Shown one piece after another: positions 29,387-36,585 of a stretch of DNA of 64,000 bases. Position 1 is the stretch's first letter. Each line of letters opens with the position of its first letter. This DNA comes from Thiocystis minor (lineage in GTDB: Bacteria > Pseudomonadota > Gammaproteobacteria > Chromatiales > Chromatiaceae), in NCBI RefSeq assembly GCF_016653465.1, contig NZ_NHSQ01000057.1, forward strand, positions 1-64,000. Direction: 5' to 3'. Made by a program: the position numbers and the translations under genes. Under the pieces are notes generated by a model. It was not told the DNA's origin. It was given only the letters and a program-made list of their open reading frames with translations, and ran no database searches.

Positions 29387-29646
29387 GGCGCATACTCCGA
29401 TCACGAAACGAGGCAGAACCACAACCATCAGGAGTGTTGATCGCGGTCGCTCGGTTCTGTGGGGGCTCGGTGTCGTTCCTGAGATGCTAGCGCGAAGGGC
29501 GTGCTCGGATGTGCCAATGAATACGCAAGTTCAGCACATCCGTCGGGGCGAATTCACTGCTTTGAGACCGAAACCGCATTGCACCGAGCGCGTTGGTGAC
29601 CGTGAGATCGGGTGCGGCCGTCTCCGCGCTGGCTTCTAGAGACAAT

Positions 29647-30636
29647 TTAAAGAAAGGACTGCAGGATGGCCCGGGTTTCTGCGGTCGAGATCCGTGGCCC
29701 AAGATTCGTGACCAGCTTGGCCGAGGCGGCGGAGGCAAGATCGCCTGCGCGCTGGTGATCCCAGCCCTGGCTCAGGCCGAATAGGAAGGCCCCGGCGAAC
29801 ATGTCGCCAGCGCCAACCGTATCCACGGCATCCACCTTGACTGGAGCAATCTCGATCAGCGTTCTGCCGTCCCAGACCAGGGCTCCCTTGGAGCCGCGGG
29901 TGATGGCAAATTTCTTGCTGATGGTCTTGATATAGTCCAAGGCACGCGGCAAATCCCCAGTGTCAGCCATGCCCATGGCCTCGAATTCATTGGCAAACAG
30001 CAGCTCGACGCCAGAGCCGATCATCTCCAGCAGTCCCTGCTTAAAGAACTTGACCATGTTGGGATCGGACAACGAGAGGGCGGTCTTAACGCCAGCCGCG
30101 TCGGCGATCCGTTTTGCCTCGATGGAAGCGTGACGCGCGGCATCCGAGGTCGCCAGATAACCTTCCGTGTAGAACCATTCGGAGTCCCGCAGGGTCTCTT
30201 CGATCAGTTCCTGGGTAGAGAGGCTGCCACTGACGCCAAGAAAGGTACACATGGTTCGGTCACTGTCCGGGGTCACCAACACCACGCAGCGGCCGGTGTG
30301 GCCTTGGGCCTTCTCGGTATGATGGTTGGTATCGACGCCGCCATCGAGAAGATCCCGCATGTAGAAATGGCCCAGCTCATCGTCGGCGACCTTGCAGGAG
30401 TAAAAGCCTTTTCCGCCAAACTGGCTGAAGGCGATGATCGAATTGGCCGCCGATCCGCCGGATCCGCGCTGGTGATGGTGGTCTTTGAGATGGTTCATGA
30501 TGCTCGTCTGCTGGGCCTCGTCGACCAGGGTCATAACCCCTTTGTCGATGCCCAGAATGTTTAGATCATGAAAATCCACTTCATACTCCATGTCGACCAG
30601 TGCGTTGCCGATTCCGTAGATATGATATTTCGACAT
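29647..30636 (-). CDS. PfkB-family carbohydrate/nucleoside kinase (adenosine-kinase-like)
   Basis: 329 aa. N-terminal YGIGNALVDMEYEV and GSGGSAANSI are PfkB signature-1 type; the C-terminal VDTVGAGDMFAGAFLFGL (residues ~271-288) is signature 2 with the catalytic Asp in GAGD. ATP-dependent phosphorylation of a sugar or nucleoside is expected; the sequence most resembles the adenosine-kinase-like subgroup common in proteobacteria, but the substrate is not proven. Its start lies about 100 bp from the dif site. Confidence 0.88.
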   Translation of the reverse strand: MSKYHIYGIGNALVDMEYEVDFHDLNILGIDKGVMTLVDEAQQTSIMNHLKDHHHQRGSGGSAANSIIAFSQFGGKGFYSCKVADDELGHFYMRDLLDGGVDTNHHTEKAQGHTGRCVVLVTPDSDRTMCTFLGVSGSLSTQELIEETLRDSEWFYTEGYLATSDAARHASIEAKRIADAAGVKTALSLSDPNMVKFFKQGLLEMIGSGVELLFANEFEAMGMADTGDLPRALDYIKTISKKFAITRGSKGALVWDGRTLIEIAPVKVDAVDTVGAGDMFAGAFLFGLSQGWDHQRAGDLASAASAKLVTNLGPRISTAETRAILQSFL

Positions 30637-30733
30637 GATTGCTCCGTGGTTGGGTCGCTAAAGGAGGCAATTGTACAGGGCGAAGGCGATCCGAACTTGT
30701 TGGAGCATATTTAGGATCGCACAGATGACAACG

Positions 30734-30761
30734 ACTTAACATAATATACATTATGCGCAAT
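30734..30761. other. Chromosomal dif site (XerCD recombination) / left attachment site
   Basis: The 28 bp read ACTTAACATAA (XerD arm), TATACA (core) and TTATGCGCAAT (XerC arm). Against the reverse complement of E. coli dif, 25 of 28 positions agree. dif is where XerCD resolves chromosome dimers under FtsK control, so this marks the replication terminus. A 25-bp direct repeat of its core and XerC arm plus CCAGGAG recurs at 36466-36490, bounding an integrated element. Confidence 0.88.
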
Positions 30762-30795
30762 CCAGGAGACGGCGCAGGCGGGCACCGAGCCAGCC

Positions 30796-31416
30796 TTGGC
30801 GCGGCCCCAACGGCGCACACGGCGAGCCAAGACCGATGACAACTTGTCCGCGTCGCCCGCGACCTTGGTCAAGTTGTCCACGTCCGCCGACTGGTCGGAT
30901 GCCGAACTGCTGGCCGAAGGATTCGCGGTCAATCCCAAGACCTTGCGCGCGTTGCAGCGGGCCTGCCGGTTCTCCGACCAACAAGCGGCGTCCGCCTGTC
31001 TGGTGTCGCTGCGGACCTATCGCCGTTGGCTCGCCAGCGGCAACCCCGATCCGACGGCGCTGCGCTTGCTGTCCATCCTCGCGGGCTATGTCCCGTGGTC
31101 GGGCTGGGCTGGCTGGGAAGTTCACAACGGCTATCTGTTTCCGCCGGGCTACTCCCGTGGCGGGATCCCGCCGGCGGAATTCTTCGCCCTGGTCTTCTAT
31201 CGCCAACAGGTCAGCGTCTACCAAGAAGTCAACGCGACGCTCAAGGCGCGCGTGGCGGCCTTGGAGTCCTCGGCGGATGCGGGCGCGCGTCAGGCGGCGG
31301 ATCGGGCGCTCTCGATGCAGCTCCAGGCGCTTGCGGGTCAGGTCCAGGCGCTGGGGTCGGAACTCGCGGCGTTAGGTGCCCGTACCTGTAACACGGGCAC
31401 TTTGTCTCATGGGTGA
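30796..31416 (+). CDS. Phage DUF3653-like protein with HTH segment
   Basis: 206 aa, probable TTG start (30796); no in-frame ATG lies nearby, so the start is tentative. After a basic N-terminus, SDQQAASACLVSLRTYRRW (about 57-75) looks like a helix-turn-helix, followed by VPWSGWAGWEVHNGYLFPPG and a tail with coiled-coil character. This arrangement occurs in short regulators of filamentous phages. The stop overlaps the rep start (GTGA), so the two are translationally coupled. In the circular element it would be the first gene reading away from the attachment site. Confidence 0.65.
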   Translation: MARPQRRTRRAKTDDNLSASPATLVKLSTSADWSDAELLAEGFAVNPKTLRALQRACRFSDQQAASACLVSLRTYRRWLASGNPDPTALRLLSILAGYVPWSGWAGWEVHNGYLFPPGYSRGGIPPAEFFALVFYRQQVSVYQEVNATLKARVAALESSADAGARQAADRALSMQLQALAGQVQALGSELAALGARTCNTGTLSHG

Positions 31417-32636
31417 GACTCCGACACCGAAAACCGGGGTTCCGCGTGCTGATTGATTGGGTCACGGCACGGGCTCCCTTCGACGCTTTTTCCGCGGCGG
31501 ATTGGGACAAGCTCCGCCTGCTGGGCGATCGGATTCAACGGCTCGATCCGCGCACCGGCGAGCTGCGTTGGGAAACCTCGGCCTGGGATTCGATCCGGTC
31601 GGATTCTCACGGGCTGTCGTATCGCTGCGGTTCCGATGCCTTTTGGTTCCAGGGTTCGCCCGCTCGGGTCATCGGCGATGGCGACAACACCTTCAGTTCG
31701 GGCGCGGCCGCGGCGCTGGATCTGGCCGGCTGCGTTCGGCGGATGCGTGATTTCGTCTTGCCGGTCCTGGGCGTGTCCGCTCCGCCGGTCGAGCGGTGCG
31801 TGGTCTCGCGGGTCGATGTGACGGCGAATCTGTTGCTCTCCGGTCCGACGGATGTGCGCGCGGCGCTGGCGGTGCTGCGCAATTGCGAAGGCGGGCGCTA
31901 TCGCGTCTCCCAGCAGGCGGGCGATACGGTGTATTGGGGCGGGAAAAGCCGTCTCATGAAAGGCAAGGCGTATGCGAAAGGACCGCATTTGGAATACCAA
32001 CTGCGCAACAAGAACTATCGTGGGCCGGAATACAGCCCCGAGCAATTGATGGGAGCGAATGCCTTATTGCGATTGGAATGTACGATTGGTGCGCAATGGT
32101 GGCGTGAACGCGCTGGCAAGCATTGGTTAGAGATCACGGCAGAAGACCTAAAGAATAAATGGGCGAACTATTTTCATCGCATGTTGGGTACTTCAGAGAT
32201 TACCGAAATGAATGTAAGTACCTTATTACAATTGTTTGTAGGAGCAAATTCTTTGAATTTATAAAAATCTATAATATAAAATATTAATTTTAAAAGATAT
32301 TTTAAAATACTGAACCGAAGTCGATATTTTCACTCGCCACTCTTGATTCTATTGAGGTACTTAGAGACACGAATCAATACAGCGGCGAAGACGTCAGGTC
32401 AGGCGAAGGCGGCCATCGGGTGTTGGGCCTTGATTAAGGCGTATGGCTGGGAAAAGGCGCGGGAAATGTCTTCCAAGCCGACTTGGTACCGCAATCTTGC
32501 GGTTCTGCGCGCGGCCGGGTTGTCGGATGCGGATCTGTCGGCGGGGACGGTGGTTCCCTTCCGGCGTTCGTTGATGGAGTTCCAGATGGTCGAGAGTTGG
32601 GACCATTTACAACAATTGCGGCGGCTGGCGGCGTAG
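31413..32636 (+). pseudogene. Filamentous-phage replication initiation protein (gpII/CRI type), interrupted
   Basis: The first piece, GTG 31413 to a TAA at 32262-32264 (283 aa), carries the phage replication protein core: SRVDVTANLLLSG, then YRVSQQAGDTVYWGGKSR and GKAYAKGPHLEYQ. The C-terminal piece is at 32364-32636 (ETRINTAAKTSGQAKAAIG ... WYRNLAVLRAAGLSDADLS), typical of the Phage_X region. Both are in the same frame. Excising 32214-32363 (150 bp) joins EMN to ETR and yields a protein of about 357 aa. Members nick the phage origin for rolling-circle replication. Loss of the C-terminal domain may cripple it, though the N-terminal piece could retain activity. Confidence 0.75.
32214..32363. 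mobile_element. 150-bp AT-rich insert with inverted ends in the rep gene
   Basis: TAAGTACCT (32215-32223) and AGGTACTTA (32355-32363) are perfect 9-bp inverted repeats, extending to about 14 of 17 with mismatches. The interior is extremely AT-rich and holds stops in the rep frame. Removal restores the frame exactly. I could not find a convincing target duplication, so it may be a MITE-like insertion or another kind of rearrangement. Confidence 0.55.
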
Positions 32637-32671
32637 GACCATGCCCAGTACGCCATTGAATGAGGTTGGAC

Positions 32672-32917
32672 ATGAAACCGGATGGCGTGTTGCTGGGCGT
32701 GGCCGTGGCCAACGGGCGCGACGAATTCTTGATGGACTATCAATGGCGGCCGCCTGGCGGCCTGATTACGGTTTGGTCATTGACGGCGGACTTGGCGCGT
32801 TTGTATGCCAGCCAGCGTCAAGCGATGCGCGCGGTTCGTCGTTTCTGGCGGGCGGATTATTGCTTGGTCGAAGTCTATGACCGTGGTCATCAATTGTGGG
32901 TGGGCTGGCTTCGTTAA
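32672..32917 (+). CDS. Small hypothetical phage protein
   Basis: 81 aa from ATG 32672 (MKPDGVLLGVAVANGR); a second in-frame ATG at 32660 gives 85 aa. No recognised domain. It contains a Trp-rich, basic C-terminal half (YASQRQAMRAVRRFWRADY). It sits 35 bp after the rep remnant on the same strand and 12 bp before the next ORF, consistent with an operon of small phage genes. A DNA-binding or accessory role is possible but unsupported. Confidence 0.5.
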   Translation: MKPDGVLLGVAVANGRDEFLMDYQWRPPGGLITVWSLTADLARLYASQRQAMRAVRRFWRADYCLVEVYDRGHQLWVGWLR

Positions 32918-32929
32918 GGAAAAATCGAA

Positions 32930-33289
32930 ATGGCAATTCAAGTACAACTCAATTCGTTTGAATTTCAGGATTCTGATTTTCAGGTCAACCCGTCGCCCTT
33001 GTTCGCCTGGGCGTGGGGCGATGCCGTGGACCAATGGCGTCTTGGTCATCCGTGGCTATCTTGCTCAACGCTGCTTTGCTTGGCGGGCGATGTCCTCTCT
33101 GCGGTCTGCTTTGTGGCGCTGCGCTGGCCGTTTCAACGGTTGCTGTTGTGGGCTTGGGAAGGTCTGACCGATGACCAATTCAATTCCTTGATGGACTATC
33201 AGAATCAACAGCGGGCGTTGCGGACGGCCCCCCTCGCCTCCTCGCGTCCGTCTTCGCCAGCGATTCTTGATTTGCCGGAGCTGTCATGA
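32930..33289 (+). CDS. Small hypothetical protein with one hydrophobic segment
   Basis: 119 aa from ATG 32930, with AAGG-type purine-rich sequence upstream (AAGGAAAAATCGAA). A hydrophobic stretch LSCSTLLCLAGDVLSAVCFV (about 43-62), then a hydrophobic Trp-rich run, suggests one or two membrane passes. No similarity to filamentous coat or adsorption proteins is evident. The stop overlaps the next ORF by 4 bp (ATGA). Confidence 0.5.
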   Translation: MAIQVQLNSFEFQDSDFQVNPSPLFAWAWGDAVDQWRLGHPWLSCSTLLCLAGDVLSAVCFVALRWPFQRLLLWAWEGLTDDQFNSLMDYQNQQRALRTAPLASSRPSSPAILDLPELS

Positions 33290-33600
33290 CCGCGAAATCA
33301 CCGTATAGCGTTCGCGGTATTGCCGAACAGATGCAGAAGGAATACGGGACAACCAAGGGGCTCTCCAAATCGACCATTTACCGAAGAATCAATCACCAAG
33401 GGAAGAAACGTCAGCGGCGTTTGAACACTGTCCCAATTGCGCCAACGTCCGAAATGGGACAGTTAGAGATAGATCGTCGGCGCGAGGTACTTATGCAGTT
33501 CTTGGAAGGCTCGGCCGGTTCCGCTCTGTTGGCGCTGTTGGATTATCCCGGCGGCGTCGATCATTTTCGGGCTTGGCTCGATGCCAGGGTAGCGAAATAA
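33286..33600 (+). CDS. Small HTH-like protein
   Basis: 104 aa starting in a 4-bp ATGA overlap with the upstream gene. The N-terminal YSVRGIAEQMQKEYGTTKGL followed by SKSTIYRRIN looks like a helix-turn-helix with a spacer helix. The middle is basic (GKKRQRRLN) and the C-terminal half (LMQFLEGSAGSALLALLDYP) hydrophobic and helical. Probably a DNA-binding accessory or regulatory protein of the element. One arm of an inverted repeat pair lies inside it (33427-33463). Confidence 0.5.
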   Translation: MTAKSPYSVRGIAEQMQKEYGTTKGLSKSTIYRRINHQGKKRQRRLNTVPIAPTSEMGQLEIDRRREVLMQFLEGSAGSALLALLDYPGGVDHFRAWLDARVAK

Positions 33601-33626
33601 GGTCTTTCGGCCTGATCGGTTCCGTT

Positions 33627-33665
33627 GACTGTCCCATTTCGGAAGTCTTCCGTTTTGGGACAGTC
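33627..33665. repeat. 39-nt perfect two-stage hairpin
   Basis: GACTGTCCCA pairs with TGGGACAGTC (10 bp); inside a symmetric TTT/TTT bulge, CGGAA pairs with TTCCG around a GTC loop. The outer arms recur in the upstream ORF as ACTGTCCCA (33427-33435) and TGGGACAGT (33455-33463). Placement in the only gap of the plus-strand gene run, together with the ssDNA-phage-type context, suggests an origin, packaging or termination structure. Confidence 0.6.
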
Positions 33666-33723
33666 GACAGGGCGGTTCGGTCCGGATCTCTCGAAGATTA
33701 AGTTTCGCGTGGGGTGGCATGAA

Positions 33724-34734
33724 ATGTCGGTCGATGTTCTTTACCGCTGGGCTCATGACCCGTCAAACGTGCTTGTGGATGTGTCCAAGCTGGACTCCGA
33801 TTCCAGGGGCGGGCCTTATACCTGTATCGCCTGCGGGCGGGGCTTGATACCCAAGCTGGGAGCGGTCAAAACGCATCATTTCGCGCATGCGGTTTCGGTT
33901 GCGGCAACATGTTCGGGTGAGTCTTACCTCCACAAGCTGGGAAAGTTGATGTTTGTTCGCGGTTTCGAGTCGGCGCGTGAAGGCGGGCGAGCGGTCAAGC
34001 TGTGTTATGACCGTCCGCTTTTGTGTGGCATCGCCGATTGTGAATACCGTTCTGAACACGCTTTTCATGATTTGGCTCGGATATTCGATAGGGTCGAAAT
34101 CGAAGCGCCTTATCGGGGCTGCGTGGTGGATGTGTTGTTGAGCGATTCCAGGTCGGATCGAGTCTTGGCTGTTGAAATGGCGGTGACTCATCAATGCGAT
34201 GCGGAGAAAATAGCCCGTGGTTTCCCCATTGTTGAGTTGGTCATCCGATCAGAAGCGCAATGTAAGGCGCTGGCGGCGCATTACCCAAGGATAGATTCTT
34301 ATCGTGCATTCAACTTCAAAACGATACCTCCTCGTCGCGTTCTGCCTTATAGCTGTCGCGACTGCCCAGGGGCCGATCTTTTCTTGGTCCATGCATCGGG
34401 CAAGCCCTTTATGAAATCGCCATACCTCGGGGAGTCATTGCCTAGCAATCGGCTCTTTACTCATGTGTTCGGGGTTTCGTCATCAATTTCTGACGTGGCG
34501 GGTATGCGATTCTTCGAGGGCGTTTTTCTGGCGTTAGAGGCCGGTCATCAGGTGGTATGGCGTCCGACTGAAAAACGTATTTGGGCGAATCTCTACGACT
34601 GGTTGCGCGCACAAGGCGAGCAAGGCCGGCGACGTGCAAAGTTGATGGGCCTGACGTTGGATCGACCAAAAATCGCGATTAATTCTTATCGTGATTGGTC
34701 GCGCGCTTATGGGTCGCGCGCTTATTGGTCTTGA
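33724..34734 (+). CDS. CoiA-like zinc-finger nuclease, probable cargo gene
   Basis: 336 aa from ATG 33724; a TTG start at 33625 would run through the hairpin and is unlikely. The N-terminus has a CoiA-type metal site: C34 and C37 (YTCIACGR), H51/H52 and H55 (THHFAH), C63, E66 and H70 (CSGESYLH). Next comes a restriction-endonuclease-like segment with D136 (CVVDVLL) and E151 (VLAVEMAVTH), a degenerate PD-(D/E)XK. A further Cys pair (SCRDCPGAD) lies near residue 225. CoiA acts in competence in Gram-positives; related proteins occur on mobile elements. Function here is inferred only. Ends one base before the decayed HTH fragment on the other strand. Confidence 0.55.
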   Translation: MSVDVLYRWAHDPSNVLVDVSKLDSDSRGGPYTCIACGRGLIPKLGAVKTHHFAHAVSVAATCSGESYLHKLGKLMFVRGFESAREGGRAVKLCYDRPLLCGIADCEYRSEHAFHDLARIFDRVEIEAPYRGCVVDVLLSDSRSDRVLAVEMAVTHQCDAEKIARGFPIVELVIRSEAQCKALAAHYPRIDSYRAFNFKTIPPRRVLPYSCRDCPGADLFLVHASGKPFMKSPYLGESLPSNRLFTHVFGVSSSISDVAGMRFFEGVFLALEAGHQVVWRPTEKRIWANLYDWLRAQGEQGRRRAKLMGLTLDRPKIAINSYRDWSRAYGSRAYWS

Positions 34735-34735
34735 G

Positions 34736-34930
34736 TCACAACGGGGCCAGAGTCACCAAGGGGTCGGTATCGGCGGGTTTTGAGGGGTTGGGCGTTGAAT
34801 CTTGAGTACTTTTTCCAGACTGGATTTTGTTCTCAAGAATCTTGCCAACACCACGATGAGTCATGCCAAGCTCAGAAGCTATCTCCCGTTGAGTCTTGCC
34901 CTCGCCAGCTAAGCAACAAGATTGCCAAGT
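34736..34930 (-). pseudogene. 3' fragment of an HTH gene (copy 1)
   Basis: An open minus-strand frame with no start codon of its own, closed upstream by a TAG at 34931-34933. It reads GEGKTQREIASELGMTHRGV then GKILENKIQSGKSTQDSTPN and PSKPADTDPLVTLAPL. The HTH (QREIASELGMTHRGV) and the TPNPSKPAD tail recur in copy 2 at 35036-35360, so this is a duplicated and truncated gene end. The PLVT codons correspond to one AGTCACCAAGGGG motif on the plus strand (34751-34763). Confidence 0.6.
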
Positions 34931-34999
34931 CTAGGGACGATTCAGATTCAACGTGTTACGTCATCCGATAACCTGTCACCATTGAACGCTATCAGACTT

Positions 35000-35046
35000 A
35001 GTCACCAAGGGGGCGTAGTCACCAAGGGGGCCGAGTCACCAAGGGG
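35000..35046. repeat. Three tandem 17-bp units built on AGTCACCAAGGGG
   Basis: Units start at 35000, 35017 and 35034; each begins AGTCACCAAGGGG with a variable 4-nt end. The same 13-mer also occurs at 34751-34763 in the 3' end of HTH copy 1. Likely slippage expansion of the 3' end of the duplicated HTH gene. Not a CRISPR: there are no spacers. Confidence 0.65.
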
Positions 35047-35700
35047 ACAGGTACATCATGGGGCCGGAATCGGCGGGTTTTGAAGGGTTAGGCGTTGATT
35101 TTTGATTACGAACCTCAATCCGCATTTTTACGTTTTGTTTATCCAAATCGGACAAGGACCGTTTTGGATAAACACGTTGAATACGGCCTACAAACAGTCT
35201 GTTGAGAAATACCAAGTTCAGCCGCTATTTCACGCTGAGTCTTGCCCTCCCCTGATAAACGCTCAATCGTGGCATTACGTTCGGCAGTCGCCCAGTTCCT
35301 TGTTTGGCCAATTTGCGCACTCGTCGCTTTTTGGCCAATCGTCTTGGGTGGGCACCAAGGCGGCGGGGCGCTCCAGGGCGCTCCAAGTCCTTGGGGTCGG
35401 CCTTGTTCAGTTTTTGCAGACTGGAATTTCTGAACAGGCGCGGGGGCGTCCGCGTCCTTTGCGGCGAAGCCTGCGGAGCCGCAAGAAGGACGCGTGGCGC
35501 TCCAGGGCGCTCTCAGAACGCGCTATAGCCTCTCCAAAGCCATCCGGGCGTCTCTGGGTCACTCCGGACGCTCCAGGGCACTCCGGGCGCTCCAGGGCGC
35601 TCTCAGGCCGCGCGGTGTCATCAGGATGGGTGACACGCTTTCGCCCCCCCTCACCCTGGCCGAACCTCTTCACCTTTGCACCGGTAGAGGCCCCCTGCAT
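35036..35700 (-). pseudogene. Frameshifted HTH gene with repeat-rich N-terminal part (copy 2)
   Basis: Minus strand. The 3' part reads ERNATIERLSGEGKTQREIA and AELGISQQTV; after dropping one T near 35190 it continues VGRIQRVYPKRSLSDLDKQN and ends RNQKSTPNPSKPADSG...SPW at a TGA (35036-35038). Upstream, frames change again around 35407: a 97-codon open stretch (35407-35700) has repeated LERPEC-type units and a basic RRKGRGRPR patch. On the plus strand these show as repeated CGCTCCAGGGCGCTC words between about 35376 and 35606. A single ancestral HTH/AT-hook-like DNA-binding protein decayed by frameshifts fits best. 34931-35035 and 35701-35890 hold no gene I can support. Confidence 0.5.
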
Positions 35701-35890
35701 CGGGATAAGGTGTCACGGGATCCGCTGCCCTGGGCATACCACTAAGGGCGTTGAGCGTCCCAACAGGCCGTCTCTCCGGGTCGGAGTGTCAATCGGCGCG
35801 GCTGTGGTCAGGTTCTACGCTGTGATGCCTCGCGCGATTGATGCGGAGACCCTGGATGGATCTCTCTGGCGGTAGTGATTGAGCCGCGCC

Positions 35891-36304
35891 CTACCCTTCT
35901 TTTTCCTTTGTGGCTGGTAGTGGAATTCTTTCAGGGGCGTTCGCGTAGATGGTCAGCCAGGTTTTGTTTCCAGGGGCGAAATTCTGTTCCAGTCCGCACG
36001 CACGGCAGTAGCCATCCACAACTTCGATGATGGCGGCCTTGTTCGCCTCGGGAAGATTCATTGCGCGTTCCAATGTCTGCTTCAGGATCGCGTCTTGGTT
36101 CATCTTGCTGATGTCTAGGAGCAAGGAATCCGGCGAGCAACTGAAGGCTTCCATCAGCTTGTAAAGCGTCGAGAGCTTCGGGTCTCCTTCGTCTTGCTCC
36201 AGTTTCGAAATATGGCCCACTCGGATTCCTGTCCGTTCGGATACCTGAAGCTGGTTCCAGCCTTTGTCTTGGCGCATGCGCCGCATATTTTTGCCGAGTG
36301 ACAT
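35891..36304 (-). CDS. XRE/lambda-repressor-like regulator of the element
   Basis: 137 aa. The HTH occupies residues ~4-60 (MRRMRQDKGWNQLQVSERTG then IRVGHISKLEQ), followed by a helical middle and a C-terminal region with GYCRACGLEQN, a possible half zinc site. It is the only intact minus-strand gene in the element. In the circular form it would be divergent from the DUF3653-rep operon across the attachment site, the arrangement of RstR and rstA in CTX-type phages, so a repressor role is likely. Confidence 0.75.
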   Translation of the reverse strand: MSLGKNMRRMRQDKGWNQLQVSERTGIRVGHISKLEQDEGDPKLSTLYKLMEAFSCSPDSLLLDISKMNQDAILKQTLERAMNLPEANKAAIIEVVDGYCRACGLEQNFAPGNKTWLTIYANAPERIPLPATKEKEG

Positions 36305-36465
36305 GCTGTGTCTCCGCTGATGATTCTATGGGCAACAATCATTCGCCTGTAGTAGCATCTTAAGCGGTCATTTTGTCACTGTAGGCTTGCATTCCTCTGT
36401 AGCGTTGGTTAAATTTCTCCTCTAGCGGTATTGACAGGCTCTGGAGGAGCAATGGGGCAACCAGC
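36305..36465. promoter_or_regulatory. Probable repressor promoter/operator region
   Basis: The upstream region of the XRE gene up to the right attachment site. Three direct CTGTAG words (start near 36347, 36379 and 36397) could be operator half-sites, and a TTGACA occurs at 36431-36436. On circularisation this segment would join the 30762-30795 leader of the DUF3653 gene. No clear -10 partner could be assigned. Confidence 0.35.
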
Positions 36466-36490
36466 ATATACATTATGCGCAATCCAGGAG
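36466..36490. other. Right attachment site: partial dif copy
   Basis: 25-bp direct repeat of 30744-30768: core TATACA (36467-36472), XerC arm TTATGCGCAAT (36473-36483), then CCAGGAG. The XerD-arm position (36456-36466, GGCAACCAGCA) does not match the consensus, as expected when a phage attP supplies that side. After it, 36491-36585 holds only an 11-codon frame (ATG 36500) behind AGGAGG and no supported gene. Confidence 0.85.
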
Positions 36491-36585
36491 GTTGACGCCA
36501 TGCGCCATTGCTCGTTCAAACCGCGGAAGGCGTGACGGGTCTCGATACGCCAGTCTCCTAGCGGGTCAACTCGACTCTCGCCGAT

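Larger units (their letters stand above)
30745..36472. mobile_element. 5.7-kb Xer-integrated filamentous-phage-type element (satellite or relic)
   Basis: Bounded by dif (30734-30761) and a partial dif copy (36466-36490); core-to-core length is 5722 bp. Contents in order: DUF3653-like protein, gpII-type replication gene, three small ORFs, CoiA-like nuclease (all plus strand), two decayed HTH copies and an XRE repressor (minus). Size, integration site, replication gene and divergent repressor match integrative elements that exploit Xer, such as CTX-type inoviruses and RS1-like satellites. No coat, g3p or Zot-like gene is visible. Codon use is less GC-biased than flanking genes, especially after 32.2 kb. 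Confidence 0.8.

Noticed and set aside
30751-31224. Minus-strand frame overlapping the DUF3653-like gene
   Set aside because: Low-complexity antisense frame without motifs; the plus-strand frame is coupled to rep.
35000-35046. Possible CRISPR from repeated AGTCACCAAGGGG
   Set aside because: Units are contiguous 17-mers without unique spacers, and the same words are codons at the 3' end of a decayed HTH gene.
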